Shown here: positions 42,075 through 48,318 of the stretch, one piece after another
Numbering within the stretch: the stretch's first letter is position 1
Layout of the letters: each line of letters starts with the position of its first letter
NCBI GenBank assembly: GCA_964565375.1
Contig: CAZMEV010000012.1
Location: forward strand, 1 to 48,318
Direction of reading: 5' to 3'
DNA: 48,318 bases
From: SLAN01 sp964565375
GTDB taxonomy: Bacteria; Spirochaetota; Spirochaetia; DSM-27196; SKKC01
Notes under the pieces: model-generated
What the model was told of the DNA's origin: nothing
Databases searched by the model: none
What the model saw: only the letters and a program-made list of their open reading frames with translations
Program-made: the position numbers and the translations under genes

Positions 42075-42782
42075 ATGAACAACTCATCCCCTCTGTTCCA
42101 CACGATTACCGCGGGTGCGCGCGCGGCGTCCCCGGTCGCACTTGCCTATCTCGGAATCGGCTTCGCGGCGGGCGTTGTCAAAATGGAAGCAGGCCTGAGC
42201 GTTGCCGAGGTCGGTCTGTTATCGCTGCTCGTGTTCGCCGGCTCTTCGCAGTTTGTCTTTGCCGAGCTGTACACCGGTTCGGCGGCGGCGCTTATCGGCA
42301 CCGTGTTCCTTATCAACCTCAGACACCTTCTCTACTCCACCGCCATTACCCCGCACGTGCGCCACCACTCATTCGGACGCCGCGTCTGGATCGGCGCCCA
42401 GCTCACCGACGAAACCTTCGCGCTCTCTTCGAGTCTCATGGGCAGCAGGCTTCATTCGGCTGCATGGCTTATTTCGCTGAATGTCACTTCCTATCTCTCC
42501 TGGGTCGCCGGAACAATCGTTGGCGCGCTTGCCGGGACACTTGCGGGGGCAGTCGAAAACCTTGGACTGGAATTCGCGCTGGCAGCCATGTTCGCCGCGC
42601 TTCTCATGCTTCAGTTTTCAAAGAGGGATCCGAGGCTGATGGTTAGAGCCGGCGTCGCGCTGCTCGCCGCGCTTCTCATCGTCGGGCTCGAAACCGTCAG
42701 GCCAAACCCGATGAATCTCGTCGCCACTACCCTGATTGCCGCGACGGTCGGACTCATTGCCGAGCGCAGGAGGCACTCATGA
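42075..42782 (+). CDS. azlC: AzlC-type branched-chain amino acid exporter subunit
   Basis: 235 residues from the ATG at 42075; an in-frame ATG at 42030 lacks support. A membrane protein with about five to seven helices and the AzlC landmarks: ASPVALAYLGIGFAAGVV, LSLLVFAGSSQFVFAELYTG and INLRHLLYSTAITPHVRH, ending in LIVGLETVRPNP-like helices. AzlC with AzlD exports branched-chain amino acids or their analogues in other bacteria. The next gene is azlD with a four-base ATGA overlap, which makes the assignment firm. No Lrp-like regulator is adjacent. Confidence 0.92.
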   Translation: MNNSSPLFHTITAGARAASPVALAYLGIGFAAGVVKMEAGLSVAEVGLLSLLVFAGSSQFVFAELYTGSAAALIGTVFLINLRHLLYSTAITPHVRHHSFGRRVWIGAQLTDETFALSSSLMGSRLHSAAWLISLNVTSYLSWVAGTIVGALAGTLAGAVENLGLEFALAAMFAALLMLQFSKRDPRLMVRAGVALLAALLIVGLETVRPNPMNLVATTLIAATVGLIAERRRHS

Positions 42783-43102
42783 GCGTGCGACCGGAAGTGC
42801 TCATGCTCATTCTCGCGAGCATGGCGGTTACCGTCGTCCCGCGGGTGCTGCCGCTCGTGCTCGCACGCCGCTTTTCGATTCCCGAAGCGCTTGCCCAGTG
42901 GCTCGACTACGTACCGGTTGCCGTAATCGCCGCACTGCTCGCCGACCAGCTGCTGCTTACCGGTGAGGCGCCGGGACTCGCGTTTTCAGCGCCGCATATC
43001 CTCGCCGGCGCACTTGCGCTCGGGGTCGCCGGAACTACGAGAAGCATCGGGTTGACCGTCGTCGTGGGCGTTGGGAGCTTTGCCCTGCTGTCGCTGCTGT
43101 AG
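42779..43102 (+). CDS. azlD: AzlD-type small exporter subunit
   Basis: A 107-residue protein with four membrane segments: LMLILASMAVTVVPRVLPLVLARRF, WLDYVPVAVIAALLADQLL, HILAGALALGVAGTTRSIGLTVVVGVGSFALLSLL. TVVPRVLPL and DYVPVAVIAALL are the recognisable AzlD blocks. It is the small partner of AzlC and starts inside that gene's end. It converges on the chemoreceptor gene with 48 bases between stops and no clear terminator. Confidence 0.92.
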   Translation: MSVRPEVLMLILASMAVTVVPRVLPLVLARRFSIPEALAQWLDYVPVAVIAALLADQLLLTGEAPGLAFSAPHILAGALALGVAGTTRSIGLTVVVGVGSFALLSLL

Positions 43103-43150
43103 GCGAGTGCAGGTGCGGCACTCAGCGCCCCCGAAGCGACGCAGGCGGCG

Positions 43151-45061
43151 CTATGACCCGTTTCCCGTCGACCCGCCGTTTGACGGCGACGCAGCATCGA
43201 CCTTGAAATCTTGCGAACTGCTTTCCGCCGCGCGGAACGTCGCCAGCAGTCGGTCGAGCTGGTGCAGCTGCTCGCGGTTCTGAAGGCTCACATCGTTGGT
43301 GGCGTTCATGCTCTCGAGAATTTCTTTTGCGCCCTGGTCTATTTCTTTTACGCCGTTGGCAACATCCGAGGAAACGCTGTCGGCCTCGTCCATGGCCTTT
43401 CGGATCTCGGCAGCGCTCTCGAGCATCTCCTGAGACCCCTCCTTAATGCGGTCGGTAATACGTGAGACTTCGGCGGTCGAATCGAGAATCTCGCGACTTC
43501 CCTGCGACAGCTGCTGCATGCTGGCGGAAACCTCGGACATGGCGTCCGCAAATCCGTCGACTTCCTCTTCAATGCGGGTAAAACTGTTGTCGGATGTTTC
43601 GCTTGCTGTACGCGCCCGCGCTATCTCGTCGGTCACCCGCTTCAGATTCGACTCGATGCGCGAGGCGTTCTCCGAGGTGCTGTCGGCGAGCTTGCCGATT
43701 TCGTCGGCGACAACCGCGAATCCGTCCCCGACCGACCCGGCATGGGCACTTTCTATTGCCGCGTTCATCGACAGCAGGTGGGTCTGTTCGCTTATGGAAT
43801 TTATTATTTCGATGATCTCGAGCATGTCATCGATTTCGCGCGATATCGAGTGGACTATGCCGTTGGTTTCCCGAACGGTTTCGGCACCCTCGGAGACGGT
43901 CTCGCGCATACTCTCAACGCGTTTCATTCGCTCGGCCGACAGGTTGGTGACGTTCTGCACGCCCGCGTTCATTTCCTCGATGGAGGAGAAGACGGTGTCG
44001 ACCTGCTGCGATTGCGTGTTGATATCCCCGGAGAGCTCCTGCACCCGCCCGTCGATGGTTCGTACCGCTTCACCGGTGGTGGAAATGCTCTGATTGAGAC
44101 GGATGAACTGGTCACGGATTCCTTCGATATTTCGGGAGATCTGATTCAGCGCCGAGCTTGCCTCTTCGGTAGACGATCCAAGATTATCCTGAAGCTCGAG
44201 TGTCTGATTCGTCGCCTCGCGAACGGCGCGGAAAAACTCGGAGACTGCATCCCGGACCTCTCCCACATAGGCACCGAGCGCTGCAAGTTCATCCCGCCCG
44301 GGAACCTTCGCGTCTACATTAAAGTTGCGCTGCGCCATCTCGCGCATTGCCGTCTCTATCCCTGCGACGCGTCTCGTAAGGCTGCGGGCGAGTCCCATGA
44401 TGACAAGCACGCTGAGCAGGGCAACTACCGATGCTACGGCAAGCGAAACACGAAGGTTAAACTCGACAATCGCCGCAGAAGTAGAGGCGATAACCGAGGC
44501 AACTTCATTGAGCGTCTCATCGAGAAATCCGCCGGCAATCTCAGCGGCCTGATTAATCCTTCGCTCAGCCCGTTGCAGGGAGTTTCGAACGGTGATCGGC
44601 AGTCCGTCGCCTGCTTCAAGCTGTATGGGGTAAATGCCCGGCGTGCCTTCAACACCGGGAATCCCGGTTTCAATGAGCGAGTTGATCTCCTCGCCGACCT
44701 CGGCAAGCTGACGCCCGCTCATCTGATTCCACATTCCCTCCGACGCCCGGATATTCCGCTGAAGCTGTTCCGGCAGCCGCCACAGCTGCGGGTGGTCGGC
44801 AAGCGCCGACATGGCATCCTGCGAAGCCTCGATGCGTTCATAGTACTCATCGAGCATCGGTTCCATATCCTCACCGGTATACATGAACCGCTGGGTAATC
44901 GAGAGCACCGCGTTGCTTTCGCGAATCGCAACACGCGTGGAATCCTGCAGCTCCTGCAGCCCCCGGGCGTTGAGAACCGTATTGGTCAGAAGACCGATAC
45001 TGACGCCGAGACCGACCACAACCGCCACCACCGCGAAATTAAGCTTCCTCGAGAGTTTCAT
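43151..45061 (-). CDS. Methyl-accepting chemotaxis protein
   Basis: A 636-residue chemoreceptor. It has one membrane helix near residues 8-28, a mostly helical periplasmic sensor of about 170 residues, a second helix near 204-226, a HAMP domain, and a long cytoplasmic coiled coil. The hairpin tip that contacts CheA and CheW is intact (ISEQTHLLSMNAAIESAHAG, then GFAVVADEIGKLADSTSENA). The sensed ligand is unknown. The tail after about residue 612 is Ser/Gly/Asn-rich and lacks the CheR-tethering pentapeptide. It stands alone, away from other chemotaxis genes. Confidence 0.95.
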   Translation of the reverse strand: MKLSRKLNFAVVAVVVGLGVSIGLLTNTVLNARGLQELQDSTRVAIRESNAVLSITQRFMYTGEDMEPMLDEYYERIEASQDAMSALADHPQLWRLPEQLQRNIRASEGMWNQMSGRQLAEVGEEINSLIETGIPGVEGTPGIYPIQLEAGDGLPITVRNSLQRAERRINQAAEIAGGFLDETLNEVASVIASTSAAIVEFNLRVSLAVASVVALLSVLVIMGLARSLTRRVAGIETAMREMAQRNFNVDAKVPGRDELAALGAYVGEVRDAVSEFFRAVREATNQTLELQDNLGSSTEEASSALNQISRNIEGIRDQFIRLNQSISTTGEAVRTIDGRVQELSGDINTQSQQVDTVFSSIEEMNAGVQNVTNLSAERMKRVESMRETVSEGAETVRETNGIVHSISREIDDMLEIIEIINSISEQTHLLSMNAAIESAHAGSVGDGFAVVADEIGKLADSTSENASRIESNLKRVTDEIARARTASETSDNSFTRIEEEVDGFADAMSEVSASMQQLSQGSREILDSTAEVSRITDRIKEGSQEMLESAAEIRKAMDEADSVSSDVANGVKEIDQGAKEILESMNATNDVSLQNREQLHQLDRLLATFRAAESSSQDFKVDAASPSNGGSTGNGS

Positions 45062-45219
45062 CCGTTGCCCATTCCTTTGCCGATATGCCTTCGGAGTCTA
45101 AAGGGCCCTATGCGCGAGTACAAGCGCCGATAGACCGGGGTTGTGGCATCGGAATGATCATTCAGCGTCGGAATCAGCATTGCACCGAAAGCGGCGAACG
45201 GATAGGGTCAACGGTATTC

Positions 45220-46464
45220 ATGACACGGCTCACTCACGCTCCCGAAGGAACGGTCCGGATAGGGCTGCTGCATCTGCTGTACTTTCTCTCGTTCGGTTTC
45301 GGTGTTCCGTTTTTCACCATGTACTTCTCGACGGTTCTCTCCGATGCGGGAGTATCCGGCGTCAATCAGATTGTCGGCGGCGCGATTTTTCTGTATAACG
45401 CGCTTGGCGTGCTCGCCTCCCCGGCAGCAGGCTACATAAGCGACCGCTTCCGTATTGCCGAAGGCATTCTGACCTTCAGCGCGGTGGCCGCGATGCTCGC
45501 GGCCTTGCTTCTCGTTGTGCCCGGTTTCGTCGACGGTTTATCGGGAACGGCCGTGAGCGCGCTCATTCTCGGCGGCGCGCTTGTGGGCGGCTTTTTTGCG
45601 CGGCCGCTTGTACCACTCATTAATACCGAGACACTTCAGTTTCTTCACCGCACCGACGGTAACACCGCTGAGTACGGCAGGTTTCGCATGCTCGGCTCAG
45701 CCGGCTTTGTCGTGGCGACCGCGAGCGCCGGGTTTCTCATTACCGGCACCGGTCATGTGGCTACCCCCATTGCGCTGCATGCCGCCGGTTTCGGTCTGCT
45801 CGCGATGGTCGCGGGAGCAAAAGCACATGCGCGTCCGCAACCGGTACGGCTGCCGATCGAGCATCTCAAAGGCGACAGGGCTATCCGCCGCTTTCTCGTG
45901 TTCGCCTTTTTCGCCTCGCTCGGCGTAAACAGCGCCTTCCTGTACACAAGTCTCTTTCTCGAAGAGGTCGGCGCCGGATACATTATCACCGGCCTCGCAC
46001 TCGGTGCGGCCGCCCTGCCGGAAATACCGCTTATGTATCACGTCGGAGGATTCATCCGGAAAGTCGGCGTGAAGCCGGTTATTGCCACAGGTGTTGCTTC
46101 ACAGGTGCTCAAGCTCCTGCTCTACGCGGCATTCGCGGGAACCCCGTCGACCTGGATCTTCATCCTTGTCAGCGCCCTGCACGGTGTCGGGTTCGCCCTG
46201 CTGTACACCGGCTCGGTGAACTATGTCGAATCGTGCAGCCACCCCGACCTCCGGGCTACCTACCAGAACCTCTTTGCCCTCGTCTGGGGCAGCGCAGTCG
46301 CACTTGGCGGTCCGGTCTCCGCCCTTATTCTTGACCTATGGTCATCGACGGCACTTATGCTTCTGTACGCACTTATGCTGTCAGTTATTCTCGGGTACTT
46401 CATATTCGGGGTGCCGGTCGCCGAAGTTGCGCCTGCCCCCGCAGCCGGAAACGACACCGATTGA
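45220..46464 (+). CDS. MFS transporter (MFS_1-like group)
   Basis: 414 residues from the ATG at 45220. Longer in-frame starts reach back to 45085 but encode polar, unlikely sequence. Twelve helices are visible. The N-terminal LLHLLYFLSFGFGVPFFTMYFSTVL and SDAGVSGVNQIVGGAIFLYNALGVLASPAAGYISDRF resemble the MFS_1-like group of sugar or nucleoside symporters. VNYVESCSHPDLRATYQNLFALVWG in the C-terminal half also fits. The substrate is unknown. It is divergent from the chemoreceptor and 33 bases before the DUF554 gene. Confidence 0.85.
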   Translation: MTRLTHAPEGTVRIGLLHLLYFLSFGFGVPFFTMYFSTVLSDAGVSGVNQIVGGAIFLYNALGVLASPAAGYISDRFRIAEGILTFSAVAAMLAALLLVVPGFVDGLSGTAVSALILGGALVGGFFARPLVPLINTETLQFLHRTDGNTAEYGRFRMLGSAGFVVATASAGFLITGTGHVATPIALHAAGFGLLAMVAGAKAHARPQPVRLPIEHLKGDRAIRRFLVFAFFASLGVNSAFLYTSLFLEEVGAGYIITGLALGAAALPEIPLMYHVGGFIRKVGVKPVIATGVASQVLKLLLYAAFAGTPSTWIFILVSALHGVGFALLYTGSVNYVESCSHPDLRATYQNLFALVWGSAVALGGPVSALILDLWSSTALMLLYALMLSVILGYFIFGVPVAEVAPAPAAGNDTD

Positions 46465-46497
46465 CCAGCGTTCGCAAAGCCCGGTAGCTTCGCGGTC

Positions 46498-47217
46498 ATG
46501 TTCCCGACATTCGTCAACGCCGCGACCATTATTCTCGGCACCACGCTTGGACTGTTGTTCGGCAACCGGCTCGGCGACCGGTACAAACATGTCGTCTTCA
46601 CCGCCGTCGGTGCGGTGGCCATGATTATTGGTATATCGATGGCGCTCGAGTCCGAGCGCATACTCTACATGGCACTGTCGCTGGTCATCGGCGGGCTCGC
46701 CGGAACCGCAATGGGAATTGAAGATATTATCCTGCGGTTCGGTGAACAGCTTCGCAAGCGCTTCACCGCTTCACACGCGCACGACGACGGCACTCCGAGG
46801 CCATTCGCCGAAGGATTTCTCACCGCGAGCGTGCTCTTCTGTGTCGGGGCACTCGCCATCGTGGGCGCCTTCGAAGCCGGCGCACAGGGAAGCTACGCGC
46901 TGCTTCTGACCAAGTCGGTTATGGACGGGTTCATGGCGATACTGCTGACGGCCGCCTACGGTGTGGGTGTCGGCTTCTCAGCCCTTTCAATTCTCATCTA
47001 CCAGGGCGGCCTGACACTTCTGTCCGGACTGCTTCGGCCGCTTGTCACCGAGCTCATGCTCAGCGAGATCAGCGGCGTCGGCGGGGTCATGGTTATGATG
47101 ATTTCGATGAATCTGCTGAATATACGAACGATAAAGACCGCCAACTTTCTCCCCGCGCTCGTTATTGTCGTACTGCTTGTACTTGTGGATCCGTTGATCG
47201 GGGAGTATATGCTGTAG
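46498..47217 (+). CDS. DUF554-family membrane protein
   Basis: 239 residues with about seven membrane helices. The pattern fits DUF554 (YdfK/YqgA-like): FPTFVNAATIILGTTLGLLFGNRLGDR at the start, LVIGGLAGTAMGIEDIILRFGEQLRKRF, FLTASVLFCVGALAIVGAFEAG, LLTKSVMDGFMAILL and GVGGVMVMMISMNLLNI. No function is established for the family. The start follows the MFS stop by 33 bases and the two may be co-transcribed. Confidence 0.92.
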   Translation: MFPTFVNAATIILGTTLGLLFGNRLGDRYKHVVFTAVGAVAMIIGISMALESERILYMALSLVIGGLAGTAMGIEDIILRFGEQLRKRFTASHAHDDGTPRPFAEGFLTASVLFCVGALAIVGAFEAGAQGSYALLLTKSVMDGFMAILLTAAYGVGVGFSALSILIYQGGLTLLSGLLRPLVTELMLSEISGVGGVMVMMISMNLLNIRTIKTANFLPALVIVVLLVLVDPLIGEYML

Positions 47218-47254
47218 GCGCCGGGGCCGATTCATTCGATACGGCCTGGCAGAC

Positions 47255-47340
47255 GCTGACCGCCAGGGGCCGGCTGCCGACCGGCACGGCCAGCAGCCAG
47301 GGGCCCGCTGATGACCGCCAAGCCAAAAGCCAGGGCCCGG
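47255..47340. repeat. Imperfect GC-rich repeats after the DUF554 gene
   Basis: GCCAGGGGCC occurs at 47262-47271 and 47296-47305, and GCCAGGGCCC at 47329-47338, with 33-34 base spacing and partly matching sequence between them. The remaining 47218-47448 spacer is A/T-rich on its right side and holds no gene. Confidence 0.55.
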
Positions 47341-47393
47341 GATTTTGAAAGTAATTTTTAAAATTAGTTTCAGAATTGTCGGAACGTGATTTT

Positions 47394-47440
47394 GCGGCAG
47401 GCTGCTTGCAGATCAAGCGTAAAACCGCAGTGCCTGCCGC
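47394..47440. terminator. Long hairpin downstream of the lipoprotein gene
   Basis: GCGGCAGGC (47394-47402) pairs with GCCTGCCGC (47432-47440), and the stem can extend past a one-base bulge (TGC with GCA). Without a T-run on either strand its role as a terminator for the minus-strand gene is uncertain. Confidence 0.4.
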
Positions 47441-47448
47441 GATGGGGC

Positions 47449-47934
47449 TTATGGAGAATAGAGGGGTGTGGGGAGAGATTTTATAAGTACGTCGTCGTCG
47501 CTCGGGTCCTGATCAATCGCACGTATCTTCTGATCTCCGCCACTTGTGTCCATAAAAAAGTGTGCATCGAAGGCCGGAGGACCTGAAGGATCGACGCGTA
47601 CAGAAACTCGTGTCGTACCACCGAAGTCATTACTGCTCGAATCACCTGTGCGATTCCACGAGTATGAAGAAACGTTCGGGCTGTCAAACTTCGTATTGCC
47701 CCAGAACTCGGCAGTTCGAATTTGGCTGAGACTTTCAGTATCCGGATGAAAATGCCGATCCACAAGGCGCGCATGTTCGGAATTACTTGTAGCGTCCCCT
47801 AAGTCGTCAAAAAAATCTCCCAGCCTAGCGTTAATCGACACTGACGGTTCCTCGCAGCCGGCTATAAGGAGGATAGCAATGGCACTGACAACGAACAGGA
47901 ACTGCCGGATATCTCTTAAACCTTTACTCTTCAT
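47449..47934 (-). CDS. Small predicted lipoprotein, unknown function
   Basis: A 161-residue protein with a lipoprotein signal: basic start, hydrophobic FLFVVSAIAILLIAGC and a lipobox LIAGC with Cys at about residue 27. The mature part is polar and acidic. I do not recognise a family. It may be a beta-rich domain of the NTF2-like or DUF4878 kind seen in other small lipoproteins, but that is a guess. Base composition is more A/T-rich than most of the window. GGAGG lies about 11 bases before the ATG, inside the end of the upstream gene, whose stop is two bases away, so they are likely co-translated. Confidence 0.75.
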   Translation of the reverse strand: MKSKGLRDIRQFLFVVSAIAILLIAGCEEPSVSINARLGDFFDDLGDATSNSEHARLVDRHFHPDTESLSQIRTAEFWGNTKFDSPNVSSYSWNRTGDSSSNDFGGTTRVSVRVDPSGPPAFDAHFFMDTSGGDQKIRAIDQDPSDDDVLIKSLPTPLYSP

Positions 47935-47936
47935 AA

Positions 47937-48318
47937 TCAGATATCCTCCAGAATCAGGTAATCGTGGACATAATCGCTTAACAGTCGCAGAGCCCGGTCA
48001 TGCACCTTGCGATATGCCACGACATCTTCGGCGTCCGGGTTCATGAAGTTATTCGCCCGCACAATCGTGTACATGCGGCCGAACACGTATCTACGCATGT
48101 TCAAGGCAGAGAGCGCCCAGTAGCGGACGTTCAAGTATCGCCTGGGAGTAATTTGCTCGAGTGGGCGCACGTGCTCAAGATAGTACGACTCAAACTCCTC
48201 TTCGCCGTCTTCTTCGCGAATTGCACGCGCGGCCTCCCGTTCCCGGCGCAACTGGTCGCGAACCGGCTCATACTCAGCAATGGCCTCTTCGAGCTCGGCT
48301 ACTATTTCCTCGAGCCGG
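47937..48318 (-). CDS. Unknown protein, C-terminal part (coiled-coil)
   Basis: The frame is open to the window edge, giving about 126 residues without the N-terminus. It begins with a charged coiled coil (RLEEIVAELEEAIAEYEPVR, then LRREREAARAIREEDGEEEF). It is followed by a helical region with Arg, Tyr and Trp (PRRYLNVRYWALSALNMRRY, VFGRMYTIVRANNF) ending YVHDYLILEDI. No signal or membrane segment is visible in this part. I do not recognise the family. Its tight link to the lipoprotein gene suggests a shared envelope or structural job, which is inference. Confidence 0.7.
   Translation of the reverse strand, partial: RLEEIVAELEEAIAEYEPVRDQLRREREAARAIREEDGEEEFESYYLEHVRPLEQITPRRYLNVRYWALSALNMRRYVFGRMYTIVRANNFMNPDAEDVVAYRKVHDRALRLLSDYVHDYLILEDI

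Noticed and set aside
45062..45219. Sigma28 promoter (GCCGATAT at about 45078) for the chemoreceptor
   Set aside because: The motif points away from the chemoreceptor gene and has no TAAA-type box at the required distance.
1..48318. tRNA, rRNA or known riboswitches
   Set aside because: No T-loop-like or conserved RNA core sequences were found by eye. A covariance-model search would be needed to exclude small RNAs.

Overview
The window reads as chromosomal DNA from a free-living, motile, GC-rich bacterium. Scattered CheW and chemoreceptor genes, a ThyX-type thymidylate synthase, several sugar-uptake and sugar-kinase genes, and the overall gene mix would fit a Spirochaetota-like organism. That assignment is inference: no rRNA or other diagnostic marker is present. 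Genes are densely packed on both strands, and many neighbours are joined by ATGA, TAATG or TGATG stop/start overlaps. I found no tRNA, rRNA, insertion sequence, prophage or CRISPR array. A 100-base run of N marks an assembly gap.

Layout. 1-2.4 kb: the end of a sugar ABC permease, a terminator, a LacI-family regulator and a DUF92 membrane protein. 2.4-7.4 kb (mostly minus): cutA, cheW, thyX, a CapA-like protein, a divergent small membrane protein and an MFS transporter. 7.5-10.1 kb: a secreted M23 peptidase and fabF. 10.2-16.2 kb (minus): a P1B-type ATPase with an unusual CSC membrane motif, then an ATP-grasp ligase coupled to an S15/CocE-type hydrolase. 16.5-18.9 kb: a more A/T-rich restriction-modification island made of a small DNA-binding-like protein, an HNH nuclease sharing the same N-terminal domain, a C5 methyltransferase and Vsr. 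A DUF434/DUF5616 protein follows.

19.8-24.3 kb (minus): a five-gene metal operon, NikR-like regulator - ABC ATPase - permease - binding protein - MFS transporter. Every junction overlaps. A perfect inverted repeat with NikR spacing (GTAGCA-N16-TGCTAC) sits just upstream, beside 39-bp tandem repeats that carry the same half-site. 24.3-28 kb: a TRIC/YicG-type membrane protein, a GC-rich 61-bp tandem repeat interrupted by the gap, and an 861-residue fusion of a KaiC-like domain without a P-loop, a PPDK-type ATP-grasp domain and an unassigned C-terminal domain. 28.1-35.6 kb: gdhA, a large hybrid histidine kinase, an acyl-CoA/AMP ligase and a SAM methyltransferase with a decayed chemoreceptor fragment in front. 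36.1-38 kb: psuK-psuG (pseudouridine breakdown). 38.2-42 kb: a GntR/LacI hybrid regulator, a ketose 3-epimerase and an FGGY kinase, forming a ketose-use module. 42-47.2 kb: azlCD, a chemoreceptor, an MFS transporter and DUF554. The right edge holds a lipoprotein and a partial coiled-coil gene.

Two themes recur. First, short GC-rich tandem or imperfect duplications occur in spacers, across stop codons (the DUF92 gene, the epimerase gene, gdhA) and in protein linkers. Second, stop/start overlaps group the genes into clear translationally coupled units. The best candidates for less-described biology are the NikR-like metal operon with its repeat-borne operator half-sites, the split-looking HNH restriction system, the KaiC-like/PPDK fusion and the ATP-grasp/S15 pair.
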